A DNA stretch of 48,555 bases. It comes from an uncultured Oscillospiraceae bacterium. Its GTDB lineage: Bacteria > Bacillota > Clostridia > Oscillospirales > Oscillospiraceae. The position numbers and the translations under genes were made by a program. Positions 7,781 to 16,000 of this stretch are shown one piece after another. Each line of letters opens with the position of its first letter. Position 1 is the stretch's first letter. Location of the stretch: contig CAKUDE010000014.1 in NCBI GenBank assembly GCA_934645175.1, forward strand, positions 1 through 48,555, given 5' to 3'. The notes beneath the pieces were generated by a model. The model saw only the letters and a program-made list of their open reading frames with translations. It did no database searches and was not told the origin of the DNA.

Positions 7781-8986
7781 TTATACTGCGTTGCGCAGGA
7801 TGCGCTTGATCGTACGCACGGCGGCCTCCATGTCCTCTACGGGCACGAATTCAAAGCGACCGTGGAAGTTTTGCCCGCCGGTAAAAAGATTGGGACAGGG
7901 GAGACCCTCATAGCTCAGCCGCGCACCGTCCGTACCGCCGCGGATGGGCACGACTACGGGTGTGACCCCCGCCTCCAGCATGGCCTTCTTTGCCGCCTCG
8001 ATAATATCCATGTGCGGTTCGATCTTTTCGCGCATATTGTAATAGCTGTCGCGCAGCGAGACTTCCACGGTTCCCTCACCGTATTTTTCGTTCAGGAAGG
8101 CGGCGATTTCCGCGAACTGTCGCTTTTTGCGCTCAAACTTCGCACGGTCGTGGTCACGAATGATGTAGTCCAGACGGCTCTCCTCGCAGGAGCCGTTCAT
8201 GGCGTGCAGATGGCAGAAGCCCTCGTAGTGCTCGGTATATTCCGGGCGCTCGTTTGCGGGCAGCAGGCTGTGAAATTCCAGAGCGACGTTCTGTGAGTTG
8301 ATCATGCAGTTTTTGGCGCTGCCGGGATGGACGCTGCGGCCATGGATCAGGACGCTTGCCGCGGCGGCGTTGAAGTTTTCGTATTCCAGCTCGCCGACCG
8401 TGCCGCCGTCAACGGTATAGCCGTAGTCGGCGCCGAAATGCGCCAGATCAAAGCGGTCGGCGCCGCGGCCGATTTCCTCGTCGGGGGTGAAGCCGATGCG
8501 GATGCCGGCAAATTCGCCACCCTCGGCCAGAAGCTCTTCCACGGCGGTAAGAATCTCGGCAATACCAGCCTTGTCGTCCGCGCCGAGCAGGGTGGTGCCG
8601 TCGGTGACGACCAGCTTCTTGCCGACGCAGTCCTTCAGCGCCGGAAATTCCGCCGGACTGAGCACGATGTGTTTCTCGGCGTTAAGCAGCACGTCGCCGC
8701 CCTCGTATTTCACGATCTGCGGCTTGACGTTCGCGCCGGAGGCGTCCGGAGAGGTGTCCATGTGGGCGATCAGACCGATTTTCGGCGCATCCTTTGCGCC
8801 GGCGACCTCGCCGTAGACATAGCCGTTTTCATCCATGCGGACGTTGGCGATGCCCAGTGCCTTCATTTCCTCAACCAGCGCTGCGCCAAGCAGCTTCTGC
8901 TTGGCACTGGAGGGGCAGGTTTCGGAGTTTTCGTCGGATTGCGTGTCAAACGAGACATATTTTAAGAGACGTTCGGTAACGGTCAT
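7781..8986 (-). CDS. pepT: Peptidase T (tripeptide aminopeptidase)
   Basis: A 401-residue M20-family metallopeptidase, full length. It removes the N-terminal residue of tripeptides in the cytoplasm using two zinc ions. Visible motifs are H75 and D77 in AHMDTSPDASG, the shared-metal aspartate in LLGADDKAG, the catalytic Glu pair in TPDEEIGRGAD, and the C-terminal metal histidine in LFTGGQNFHGRFEF. The gene is 16 bp downstream of the APH-fold kinase gene, so the two are probably co-transcribed. A bidirectional terminator follows. Confidence 0.96.
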   Translation of the reverse strand: MTVTERLLKYVSFDTQSDENSETCPSSAKQKLLGAALVEEMKALGIANVRMDENGYVYGEVAGAKDAPKIGLIAHMDTSPDASGANVKPQIVKYEGGDVLLNAEKHIVLSPAEFPALKDCVGKKLVVTDGTTLLGADDKAGIAEILTAVEELLAEGGEFAGIRIGFTPDEEIGRGADRFDLAHFGADYGYTVDGGTVGELEYENFNAAAASVLIHGRSVHPGSAKNCMINSQNVALEFHSLLPANERPEYTEHYEGFCHLHAMNGSCEESRLDYIIRDHDRAKFERKKRQFAEIAAFLNEKYGEGTVEVSLRDSYYNMREKIEPHMDIIEAAKKAMLEAGVTPVVVPIRGGTDGARLSYEGLPCPNLFTGGQNFHGRFEFVPVEDMEAAVRTIKRILRNAV

Positions 8987-9002
8987 GATGTTTCATCCTT
9001 TC

Positions 9003-10037
9003 TTAGAGCGGCTTGTTCAGAAGCCCATACAGCAGGGAAAGACACTTGTCCCTGCGGGCTTCGTTGTTCAGCCATTCAATCATTTCGCATACGTTGGGGT
9101 ACTGGAACAGATCGACGATACGCTTGAAATACGGCAGGAGCCGACGTTCCGGTTCATTGAGCTTGTAATGCTTCCAAATAACGCGAAGCAGCGCCTCCTG
9201 CTCCGTGTCGATGCGCTCCAGAATCTCCGGGACGCTCAGGTCGTCAAAATCCTTCGGGCCGGGGAAGTAATTCGTTTCGTTCAGGAAAACGTTGATGTTG
9301 ACGTCCGTACCGGAGTTGTTGAAGTCAATCAGGCCGACAAAATGTCCGTCGTTTTGCAGCTCATTGGAGTTGTTCAGATCGCCCTGATAGACACAGCGGG
9401 GCAGCGCGGCAAAATCCTCCGCGATCCGCTCGCGCAGGGATCGATTGAGCGTTTCAAGGCCGTCGGCCAGGGCCTGCTCGCCGTGAGCACGCAGCGCAGC
9501 AATCAACGTATTGGCGTTTTCCTGCTTTTCGTCAACGCCCGGCTTGTCCAGCGGCGCCGTGTCGATGATCGTCCACATGGCGTGAATTTCCGACAGATCG
9601 CAGTTTGTGTATTTGGCGGCGAGCAGCCCCAGATGCTCCACGACCTCCCCGCGGTCATGCTCCGCGTCCCATGCATAGGTGGGATATATCGCGTATTCTT
9701 CCACGAAGCAGATGCAGAGCGTTCCGTCAAGCATGGCCGGGTGGGACAGGGACCCGTCAATCGTATGCAGAAGCTGCGGGGCATAGAGGCCGATGGAGCG
9801 ATAGCGGTCGATCAGGCGCGAGATTGCCCATAGACGTTCTTCCCAGATGGAACGCTGCGAGTTGATCTTCAGGACGTATTTCCGGTCGAGAATAAAGTTG
9901 TAACGGAGATCCTGCGGGCCATGCGAGGTGTCATAACGCTCGTTTACTTCGGAAAAACTCAGACCGAATGCGGAGAGCACAGCCGCCAGATCGTCGTTAT
10001 CCAGCAGAATATCCGGTTTGCTTTGCAGATTCAGCAT
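9003..10037 (-). CDS. APH/choline-kinase-fold phosphotransferase of unknown substrate
   Basis: 344 residues. The kinase-like features are VLKIN (Lys about 57, nucleotide binding), the catalytic loop YQGDLNNSN (D220, N225) and the metal-binding D238 in GLIDFNNSG. This is the pattern of aminoglycoside phosphotransferase-like and homoserine-kinase-II-like proteins, though the usual HGD of the loop is QGD here. The N-terminus (LSAFGLSFSEV) resembles small-metabolite kinases more than resistance enzymes, and nothing in the context suggests antibiotic resistance. It starts 21 bp beyond the ackA terminator with AAAGGGGC as Shine-Dalgarno, and precedes pepT. The substrate is unknown. Confidence 0.8.
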   Translation of the reverse strand: MLNLQSKPDILLDNDDLAAVLSAFGLSFSEVNERYDTSHGPQDLRYNFILDRKYVLKINSQRSIWEERLWAISRLIDRYRSIGLYAPQLLHTIDGSLSHPAMLDGTLCICFVEEYAIYPTYAWDAEHDRGEVVEHLGLLAAKYTNCDLSEIHAMWTIIDTAPLDKPGVDEKQENANTLIAALRAHGEQALADGLETLNRSLRERIAEDFAALPRCVYQGDLNNSNELQNDGHFVGLIDFNNSGTDVNINVFLNETNYFPGPKDFDDLSVPEILERIDTEQEALLRVIWKHYKLNEPERRLLPYFKRIVDLFQYPNVCEMIEWLNNEARRDKCLSLLYGLLNKPL

Positions 10038-10058
10038 GGGATGCCCCTTTCCTTTTGT

Positions 10059-10087
10059 AAAACTGCCCCGCCGAAGGACGGGGCAGT
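10059..10087 (-). terminator. Terminator after ackA
   Basis: ACTGCCCCG(CC) pairs across a GAA loop with (GG)A-CGGGGCAGT, with one bulged A. On the minus strand it is followed by TTTTACAAAAG. It begins about 12 bp after the ackA stop and just before the kinase gene, so partial read-through is plausible. Confidence 0.75.
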
Positions 10088-10098
10088 GATTTTGCTTT

Positions 10099-11298
10099 TT
10101 ACTTTTTGCAGAGCTCGGCAGTATCCTGCGCGATCATCAGCTCTTCGTTTGTCGGGATGACCCAAACGGTGACCTTGGAGTCGTCGGCGGAGATGATCTT
10201 CTCCTCGCCGCGGGTCTTGTTCTTCTCCGGGTCGATCTTGACGCCGAGGAATTCCAGCCCCTTGCAGATATCCTGACGCATGGCAATGCCGTTTTCGCCG
10301 ACACCGGCGGTAAAGACAAGGCAGTCCAGTCCGCCCAGAGCGGCGGCGTAGGAGCCGATATACTTGCGAACCTCGTAGGCAAACTTGTCGAGTGCCAGAC
10401 GGCAGGCTTCGTCGCCCTTTTCGGCGCCGGATTCCAGATCACGGAAGTCGGAGGACAGCCCGTTCGACAGCGCAAGAACGCCGGACTTCTTGTTGAGCAT
10501 GGTCAGACACTCGTCGGCGGTCATGCCGTATTTGTTCATGATGAACTGTACGACGCAGGCGTCGATGTCGCCTGAGCGGGTACCCATGGGTACGCCGGCC
10601 AGCGGGGAAAGGCCCATGGAGGTATCCTGGCACTTGCCGTTTGCCACGGCGGACAGCGACGAACCGTTGCCCAGATGGCAGACGACGATCTTCAGCTCCT
10701 CGGCAGGCTTGCCCATCAGCTCAATGGCGCGCTTGGAGACAAAGCGGTGGGAGGTGCCGTGGAAGCCGTAGCGGCGCAGATGATCTTCCTCATAGTATTT
10801 GGTGGGAATGGCGTAGCGATATGCCTTCGGCGGCATGGTCATATGGAAGGCGGTGTCGAACACGGCGACCTGCGGGGTGCCCGGCATAACCTTCTCGCAG
10901 GCTTCGATGCCCATCAGGTTTGCGGGGTTGTGCAGCGGGCCGAGCGGGATGCACTCGCGGATGGCCTGCTTGCAGGCTTCGTCGATGATGCACGACTCGA
11001 TGAATTTCACGCCGCCGTGTAGCACGCGGTGGCCGACGGCGTCGATCTCGTCGGTCGATTTGATTACGCCGAACTCGGGATCGACCAGAATGGACAGAAC
11101 CGCCTCAATGGCTTCGGAATGGGTGGGCATGGGAATATCGCGCTCGACCTTGATGCCCTTGGCCGGAACCTTGTGGGTCAGCTTGCCGTCAATGTAGATG
11201 CGCTCACACAGACCCTTGGCCGAGACGTCGCCGGTCTCGGGGTTCATGAGCTGGTATTTCAGCGAGGAACTGCCGGCATTGATAACGAGAATGTTCAT
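10099..11298 (-). CDS. ackA: Acetate kinase
   Basis: 399 residues, typical length. It makes ATP and acetate from acetyl phosphate, the last step of acetate fermentation. I start at ATG 11298 (MNILVINAGSSSLKY) with AGGAG 11 nt upstream. The upstream in-frame GTG at 11310 overlaps that Shine-Dalgarno. Family motifs are NAGSSSLKYQL at the N-terminus, HRVLHGG, the FDTAFH block, GFHGTSHRFV and the nucleotide-binding FTAGVGENG. No pta gene is in the window. The gene has its own promoter (11373-11401) and is divergent from tmcAL. Confidence 0.97.
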   Translation of the reverse strand: MNILVINAGSSSLKYQLMNPETGDVSAKGLCERIYIDGKLTHKVPAKGIKVERDIPMPTHSEAIEAVLSILVDPEFGVIKSTDEIDAVGHRVLHGGVKFIESCIIDEACKQAIRECIPLGPLHNPANLMGIEACEKVMPGTPQVAVFDTAFHMTMPPKAYRYAIPTKYYEEDHLRRYGFHGTSHRFVSKRAIELMGKPAEELKIVVCHLGNGSSLSAVANGKCQDTSMGLSPLAGVPMGTRSGDIDACVVQFIMNKYGMTADECLTMLNKKSGVLALSNGLSSDFRDLESGAEKGDEACRLALDKFAYEVRKYIGSYAAALGGLDCLVFTAGVGENGIAMRQDICKGLEFLGVKIDPEKNKTRGEEKIISADDSKVTVWVIPTNEELMIAQDTAELCKK

Positions 11299-11372
11299 GG
11301 TTTGCGTCACTCCTGTAAAAAAATGTGATTTCCTGTGGTCATATCGGGTATCGAATTATCGCATACAATACC

Positions 11373-11401
11373 ATTCTATACGAAAACGCGAAAACTTACA
11401 A
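11373..11401 (-). promoter_or_regulatory. Probable sigma-A promoter of ackA
   Basis: On the minus strand: TTGTAA (11401-11396), 17-nt spacer, TAGAAT (11378-11373). Both boxes match at four or five positions. It lies about 75 bp before the start codon. Confidence 0.65.
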
Positions 11402-11487
11402 GCCCCATTTTCAAAAAACATGAAAAAGACGTGAAACCGGAGCTTTTTATCGGAGGGACGGAAGGCGCCCCGGCAGGTATCGATCTG

Positions 11488-11517
11488 TTGACAACGGTGC
11501 CGCATTTGTGCTACGAT
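11488..11517 (+). promoter_or_regulatory. Sigma-A promoter of tmcAL
   Basis: TTGACA (11488-11493), 18-nt spacer, TACGAT (11512-11517), 29 bp before the ATG at 11547. Confidence 0.75.
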
Positions 11518-11546
11518 AAACAAAAATCGGAAAGCGGGGAGCAACG

Positions 11547-12692
11547 ATGAAAACCGTCGGGATTGTTTGCGAGTATAATCCGTTCCATAATGGCCATGCG
11601 CGCCAGCTTGCCCATGTTGCGGCGCAGGGAGGCGTGCCCGTGTGCCTCATGAGCGGAAACTTCGTCCAGCGGGGCGAGCCTGCCGTGTTGGACAAAATGA
11701 CCCGTGCGCGTGCGGCGCTGGATTGCGGCGCGGCACTGATATTGGAGCTGCCCGTCACCTATGCGCTGCGCTCGGCGGAGGGCTTTGCCGGCGGCGCGGT
11801 GGAGCTGCTTGATGCGCTCGGCGCGATCGACGCGCTAAGCTTCGGCTGTGAAACGGCTCAGCCGGAGGCGCTTATGCGGACCGCTCGCCTTCTTTTACAG
11901 CCGGAGCTGGACGCGCTCTTGCGTGAGGAGCTGGCGGCCGGAGTGAGCTTTGCCGTCGCAAGAGAGAAAGCGGCGCTGCGCCTGGCCGGGCAGGAAATTC
12001 TGCCGCTGCGCGCGCCGAACGACATTCTGGCGGTGGAATACTGCAAGGCCCTGCTGCGTCTGCAAAGCCGCATTGTACCGGAGCCGCTGCACCGGACGGG
12101 AGACTATCATGCGTCGGAAGCACGGGAGTGCCCCTCGGCGGCGTTTCTGCGCGCACACGACGACTGGTCGGGTTTTGTGCCCGAAGCGGCGGAGGAGGTT
12201 TACCGCGGCGCCGCGCGGCATTCGACTGCGGCGGGTGAGCGGGCGTGGCTTGCGCGGCTGCGTTCCATGACAAGCGAGGAATTCTCCCGCTTGCCGTACG
12301 GCTCCGAGGGTCTATGGCGGAGACTTTTGAACGCCTGTCGAACGCAGCCGGACCTTGAACACATCCTTGCCGCCGCGAAAACGAAACGCTATGCCCGTGC
12401 GCGTCTGGCGCGGATGTTGGCCTGTGCACTTCTCGGCATCGATCAGGTGCTTCTGGAGCGTCCTGTCGGCTTCATACGGGTCCTGGGGGCGGACGGACGC
12501 GGCAGGGAGCTTCTGCGCAGGATGAAAAAGACCTCGCGCCTGCCGTTGTGCAATGCCGGGCAGGCGCCGCCGGATGCGCTCTACGCTGCGTTGGAGCGCC
12601 GTGCGGCGGATCTTTACGACCTGTTTTCCGAAGGTGCGGTGCCGCTGCCCGGAAGCGAGACGCGGCTGCGCCTGATATTAAAAAATAATTGA
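11547..12692 (+). CDS. tmcAL: tRNA(Met) cytidine acetate ligase
   Basis: 381 residues. TmcAL makes N4-acetylcytidine at the wobble base of elongator tRNA(Met), using acetate and ATP directly through an acetyl-adenylate. The N-terminal nucleotidyltransferase motif CEYNPFHNGH holds the HxGH signature, and MSGNFVQRGEPA and CGAALILELP are further family blocks. The Shine-Dalgarno GGGGAG lies 6-7 nt upstream. It is divergent from ackA, whose product is acetate. The length is slightly shorter than the usual ~400. It is followed by the rpmE promoter. Confidence 0.92.
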   Translation: MKTVGIVCEYNPFHNGHARQLAHVAAQGGVPVCLMSGNFVQRGEPAVLDKMTRARAALDCGAALILELPVTYALRSAEGFAGGAVELLDALGAIDALSFGCETAQPEALMRTARLLLQPELDALLREELAAGVSFAVAREKAALRLAGQEILPLRAPNDILAVEYCKALLRLQSRIVPEPLHRTGDYHASEARECPSAAFLRAHDDWSGFVPEAAEEVYRGAARHSTAAGERAWLARLRSMTSEEFSRLPYGSEGLWRRLLNACRTQPDLEHILAAAKTKRYARARLARMLACALLGIDQVLLERPVGFIRVLGADGRGRELLRRMKKTSRLPLCNAGQAPPDALYAALERRAADLYDLFSEGAVPLPGSETRLRLILKNN

Positions 12693-12700
12693 AAAAATGC

Positions 12701-12729
12701 TTGCATTTCTGCGAAAGCTGTGGTAAGAT
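12701..12729 (+). promoter_or_regulatory. Sigma-A promoter of rpmE
   Basis: TTGCAT (12701-12706), 17-nt spacer, TAAGAT (12724-12729). A leader of about 60 nt follows, with a small GGGC...GCCC hairpin near 12750-12763 that could be an L31 autoregulatory leader. The hairpin is short and that role is only a guess. Confidence 0.75.
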
Positions 12730-12794
12730 AGTCCGGCATGAGAGAACAAAGGGCGATTATGCCCTTTTACGACTATAAGAAAGAGGTGAATGCA

Positions 12795-12995
12795 ATGAAG
12801 GAAGGTATCCATCCGAAGTACGAACAGACGACGATCAGATGCGCGTGCGGCGAGGTTATTGAGACCGGTTCCACCAAGAAGGACATTAAGGTTGAAATTT
12901 GCTCCAAGTGCCACCCTTTCTATACCGGCAAGCAGAAGCTGGTTGACACCGGTGGACGGGTTGACCGTTTCAACAAGAAGTTCGGTCTGAAATGA
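12795..12995 (+). CDS. rpmE: 50S ribosomal protein L31 (zinc-binding form)
   Basis: 66 residues. The start is ATG 12795 ([12 protein letters not shown]), preceded by AGAGGTG. The frame is open to 12738 but that extension is not L31-like. The zinc ligands CAC and CSKCH mark the C+ form. L31 sits at the 50S/30S interface. The gene has its own promoter and a strong terminator. Confidence 0.96.
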   Translation: MKEGIHPKYEQTTIRCACGEVIETGSTKKDIKVEICSKCHPFYTGKQKLVDTGGRVDRFNKKFGLK

Positions 12996-13003
12996 TTCGC
13001 ATG

Positions 13004-13032
13004 GTCCGCGCCGTATCGGTGCGGACTTTTTT
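13004..13032 (+). terminator. Rho-independent terminator of rpmE
   Basis: A 10-bp stem, GTCCGCGCCG (13004-13013) with CGGTGCGGAC (13017-13026) and one G-U pair, loop TAT, then TTTTTT. Confidence 0.92.
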
Positions 13033-13060
13033 ATATCCTGTCGCTTTATGGAGGAAAAGA

Positions 13061-14332
13061 ATGAATTCAAACGAAAGGGGCGCGGCGGAGCGTGCGGTGC
13101 TGGTCGGACTCAATGCCGACTGCTTCACCGCCGAGCAGACTGCAACGGACGCTTCGCTCGATGAGCTGGAGGCGCTCCTGCAGACCGCCGGCGGCGTTTG
13201 TGTGGCGAAAATGCTGCAAAACCGCCACACGCCGGACCCGCACAGCTTCATCGGCGAAGGAAAGACGCAGGAGCTGAAGGAGCTTCTGGAAAATAATGAC
13301 GCGGGCATGGTGATCTTTGACAACGATCTTTCACCCTCGCAGATCCGTGCGCTGGAGGAGCTGACGGGTGCAACCGTACTTGACCGAAGCGCCTTGATCC
13401 TTGATATTTTTGCACAGCGTGCCAAGACGGCCGAGGGACGTCTTCAGGTGGAATTGGCGCAGTACCAATACCTTCTTCCGAAGCTCAGCGGCATGGGAAA
13501 GTCTCTGTCCCGTCAGGGCGGCCGCATCGGTACGCGCGGTCCCGGCGAAACGAAGCTCGAAACCGACCGCCGCCACATCCGCGAACGCATCGATCGCCTG
13601 AAAAGCGAGCTGGCGGAGGTGCGCAAGGTGCGCGGTGTGCAGCGTGAGCGCCGGCTGAAGAACTCCGTGCCGGTCGTTGCCATTGTAGGGTATACGAACG
13701 CCGGAAAATCCACGCTGCTCAATACGCTGACCAATGCCGGAATTCCGGCAAATGACCGCCTGTTTGATACGCTCGATACGACAACGCGACGCTTGCGTGT
13801 ATCGGATCATCTGGAGATCCTGCTGTCGGATACCGTCGGTTTTATCGCAAAGCTGCCGCACCATCTGGTTGAGGCGTTCAAGGCGACGTTGGAGGAGCTG
13901 GAATATGCAGACCTTCTGCTGCACGTCATCGACGCCTCCGATCCGCTGCGGCAGGAGCACATTGCCGTGGTGGACAAGCTCATTGCGCAGCTTGCTAAGC
14001 CTGATGTGCCCGTTCTGCGCGTCTATAACAAGGCCGACCTTCTCGACGACCCGACGAACCTTCCCTCCGGGGATCATGATCTGGCGCTTTGCGCGCGCAG
14101 CGGCATCGGAACCGAGGCGCTCCTTGCGCGGATTGAGCAGACGCTGCTCGGCCGGCTGCACCATGTGACCTTGCTTCTGCCGTATGCGGAGGCAGGTATT
14201 TTGGAAATACTGCACAATCAGGCACAGGTGCTGCGCACGGATTATACGGCACAGGGCATGGAGGTCGAAACCGTCTGCGGTGAAACGCTCTATGGCCGCT
14301 ATCGCCGTTTTGCGACGGAGAACGGGCAATGA
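13061..14332 (+). CDS. hflX: Ribosome-associated GTPase HflX
   Basis: 423 residues. The start is ATG 13061 (MNSNERGAAER), with GGAGG at 13050-13054 six nt upstream. The longer frame to 12992 runs through the rpmE terminator. It is a GTPase that binds the 50S subunit and splits stalled ribosomes. The HflX domain precedes the G domain, with the Gly-rich linker RQGGRIGTRGPGETKLE, G1 GYTNAGKST, switch DTLDTTTRRL, G3 DTVGFI and G4 NKAD. It has no clear promoter of its own, so it depends on read-through or a weak site. Its stop overlaps the next gene as ATGA. Confidence 0.95.
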   Translation: MNSNERGAAERAVLVGLNADCFTAEQTATDASLDELEALLQTAGGVCVAKMLQNRHTPDPHSFIGEGKTQELKELLENNDAGMVIFDNDLSPSQIRALEELTGATVLDRSALILDIFAQRAKTAEGRLQVELAQYQYLLPKLSGMGKSLSRQGGRIGTRGPGETKLETDRRHIRERIDRLKSELAEVRKVRGVQRERRLKNSVPVVAIVGYTNAGKSTLLNTLTNAGIPANDRLFDTLDTTTRRLRVSDHLEILLSDTVGFIAKLPHHLVEAFKATLEELEYADLLLHVIDASDPLRQEHIAVVDKLIAQLAKPDVPVLRVYNKADLLDDPTNLPSGDHDLALCARSGIGTEALLARIEQTLLGRLHHVTLLLPYAEAGILEILHNQAQVLRTDYTAQGMEVETVCGETLYGRYRRFATENGQ

Positions 14333-14970
14333 AGGAGTACCTTGTCCCCACGCAGGACGCAAGCGCAGAATTCGTCGAACGTCGTTCACGGTTCATCGGG
14401 CATATTTTCTGCACCGAGACCGAGGAACAGGCGCTTGCGCGGCTGAAGGAGATGCGTGAGCAATACTGGGACGCAACGCATAACGTATATGCCTATATTA
14501 TTCAGGACGGCCCGATCCGCTTTTCCGATGACGGCGAGCCGGGCGGTACGGCCGGAATGCCCGTTTTGCAGGTCTTGCAGCGGGAAGGCGTTTCCAATGT
14601 GACCTGTGTAGTTACGCGCTATTTTGGCGGTATCCTGCTCGGTGCGGGCGGACTTGTCCGCGCCTATGCGCACGGCGCCAAGATCGGCCTTGACGCCGCC
14701 GGGCGTTCGATCAAACGCATCTGGACAAAACTCTATCTGCCGTGCCCGTATTCGTGGTACGAGCGCATCCGGCTGGAGCTTGTCGCTTTCAGCGGTGTGA
14801 TCGAAAACACGGATTTCGGCGCGGATGTCGGCTTCGATCTGCTGTTGCCCGAGGCGCGGGTGCAGCCCTTTCTTGACCGTGTGTTCGATCTTTCCGCCGG
14901 AACGATCGAAGGACTGACCGGAGAGAGCGTCTACCGCGCTTTCCCGCTGACAAAGGAGGAAATGCCGTGA
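14329..14970 (+). CDS. YigZ/IMPACT-family protein
   Basis: 213 residues, normal for YigZ. The N-terminal UPF0029 domain has the conserved THNVYAYI, DDGEPGGTAGMP and TRYFGGILLGAGGLVRAY blocks, and a ferredoxin-like C-terminal domain follows. The family is related to eukaryotic IMPACT and its bacterial role is not settled. It overlaps hflX by 4 bp (ATGA) and the dgt-like gene by 4 bp (GTGA), so the three are translationally coupled. Confidence 0.92.
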   Translation: MKEYLVPTQDASAEFVERRSRFIGHIFCTETEEQALARLKEMREQYWDATHNVYAYIIQDGPIRFSDDGEPGGTAGMPVLQVLQREGVSNVTCVVTRYFGGILLGAGGLVRAYAHGAKIGLDAAGRSIKRIWTKLYLPCPYSWYERIRLELVAFSGVIENTDFGADVGFDLLLPEARVQPFLDRVFDLSAGTIEGLTGESVYRAFPLTKEEMP

Positions 14971-15983
14971 CGATTCGCGAAATGCTGGAACGGACCGAGC
15001 ACCTGACGCTTCAGGAGAACGCACAGTTTTCCGATGCGAGCAAGGGTCGCCTGCGGCCGGAGCCGGAGACGCAGAACGATGTGCGTACCTGCTATCAGCG
15101 GGACTGCGACCGCATTTTACATAGCAAGTCCTTCCGACGCCTGATGCATAAAACGCAGGTTTTTTTGCAACCGGAGGGCGATCACTACCGTACCCGTATG
15201 ACGCACACGCTGGAGGTTGCGCGTATTGCGCGAACCATTACCCGTGCACTGCGTCTCAATGAGGACCTGACCGAGGCGATCGCCTTCGGTCATGATCTGG
15301 GTCATACGCCCTTCGGCCATGCCGGAGAGGTCGCGCTCAGCGAGGTGATGGGGCATCCGTTCCGACACAATGAGCAGTCGCTGCGCGTCGTCGATCTTCT
15401 GGAGAAGGACGGACAGGGACTGAATCTGACCTACGAGGTGCGTATGGGGATTCTCGGCCACAGCCGGCACAGCCGCCTGCCGGAGACGCTGGAGGGACAG
15501 ATCCTGCGTAAGGCGGATCAGATCGCCTATATTAACCACGACATCGACGACGCGATGCGTGCGGGAATTCTCTGCGATGCGGACATCCCGCGTGAAATTT
15601 CGGAGATTCTGGGCGACTCGCATCGCGAGCGGATCAACACGCTTGTTATGAATATGATCTTTCATACGCTGCAGACCGGTGAGCTGGGAATGGACGGCGA
15701 CGTTGACGGGGCTATGGAGGCACTTCGCGACTTCATGTTCGAGCGCGTCTATAAGAATCCCGTCGCCAAGGGCGAGGAATCGAAAGCGCGGCATATTTTG
15801 CAGCAGCTTTACGAATATTATCTGCGTCACCCGGAGAAGCTGCCACCGGATTTCCAGCCGCAGCTCAGCTTCGACGGCATGGAGCGCACGGTTTGCGATT
15901 ATATTGCCGGTATGACCGACAAATATGCAATGTATAAGTATGAGGAGCTGTTTATCCCGCTGGCCTGGCAGGTGCGCGGCTGA
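14967..15983 (+). CDS. dgt: dGTP triphosphohydrolase-like HD-domain protein
   Basis: 338 residues from GTG 14967, with AAAGGAGGA ending 6 nt upstream. The reading TIREMLERTEHL fits the usual N-terminus. The HD fold is visible as H80 (RMTHTLEVARIAR) and the H109-D110 pair in FGHDLGHTPFGHAGE, with a later DIDDAM. The family hydrolyses dNTPs to nucleosides and triphosphate, and the substrate of this member is not certain. It lies directly upstream of dnaG-rpoD, a common clostridial order that ties it to replication functions. Confidence 0.9.
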   Translation: MTIREMLERTEHLTLQENAQFSDASKGRLRPEPETQNDVRTCYQRDCDRILHSKSFRRLMHKTQVFLQPEGDHYRTRMTHTLEVARIARTITRALRLNEDLTEAIAFGHDLGHTPFGHAGEVALSEVMGHPFRHNEQSLRVVDLLEKDGQGLNLTYEVRMGILGHSRHSRLPETLEGQILRKADQIAYINHDIDDAMRAGILCDADIPREISEILGDSHRERINTLVMNMIFHTLQTGELGMDGDVDGAMEALRDFMFERVYKNPVAKGEESKARHILQQLYEYYLRHPEKLPPDFQPQLSFDGMERTVCDYIAGMTDKYAMYKYEELFIPLAWQVRG

Positions 15984-16000
15984 CGGAAAGGAGACGGGCC

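Noticed and set aside
9003..10037. Aminoglycoside-resistance gene.
   Set aside because: The fold is shared with metabolic kinases, the catalytic loop is atypical, and the setting is housekeeping with no mobile signature nearby.
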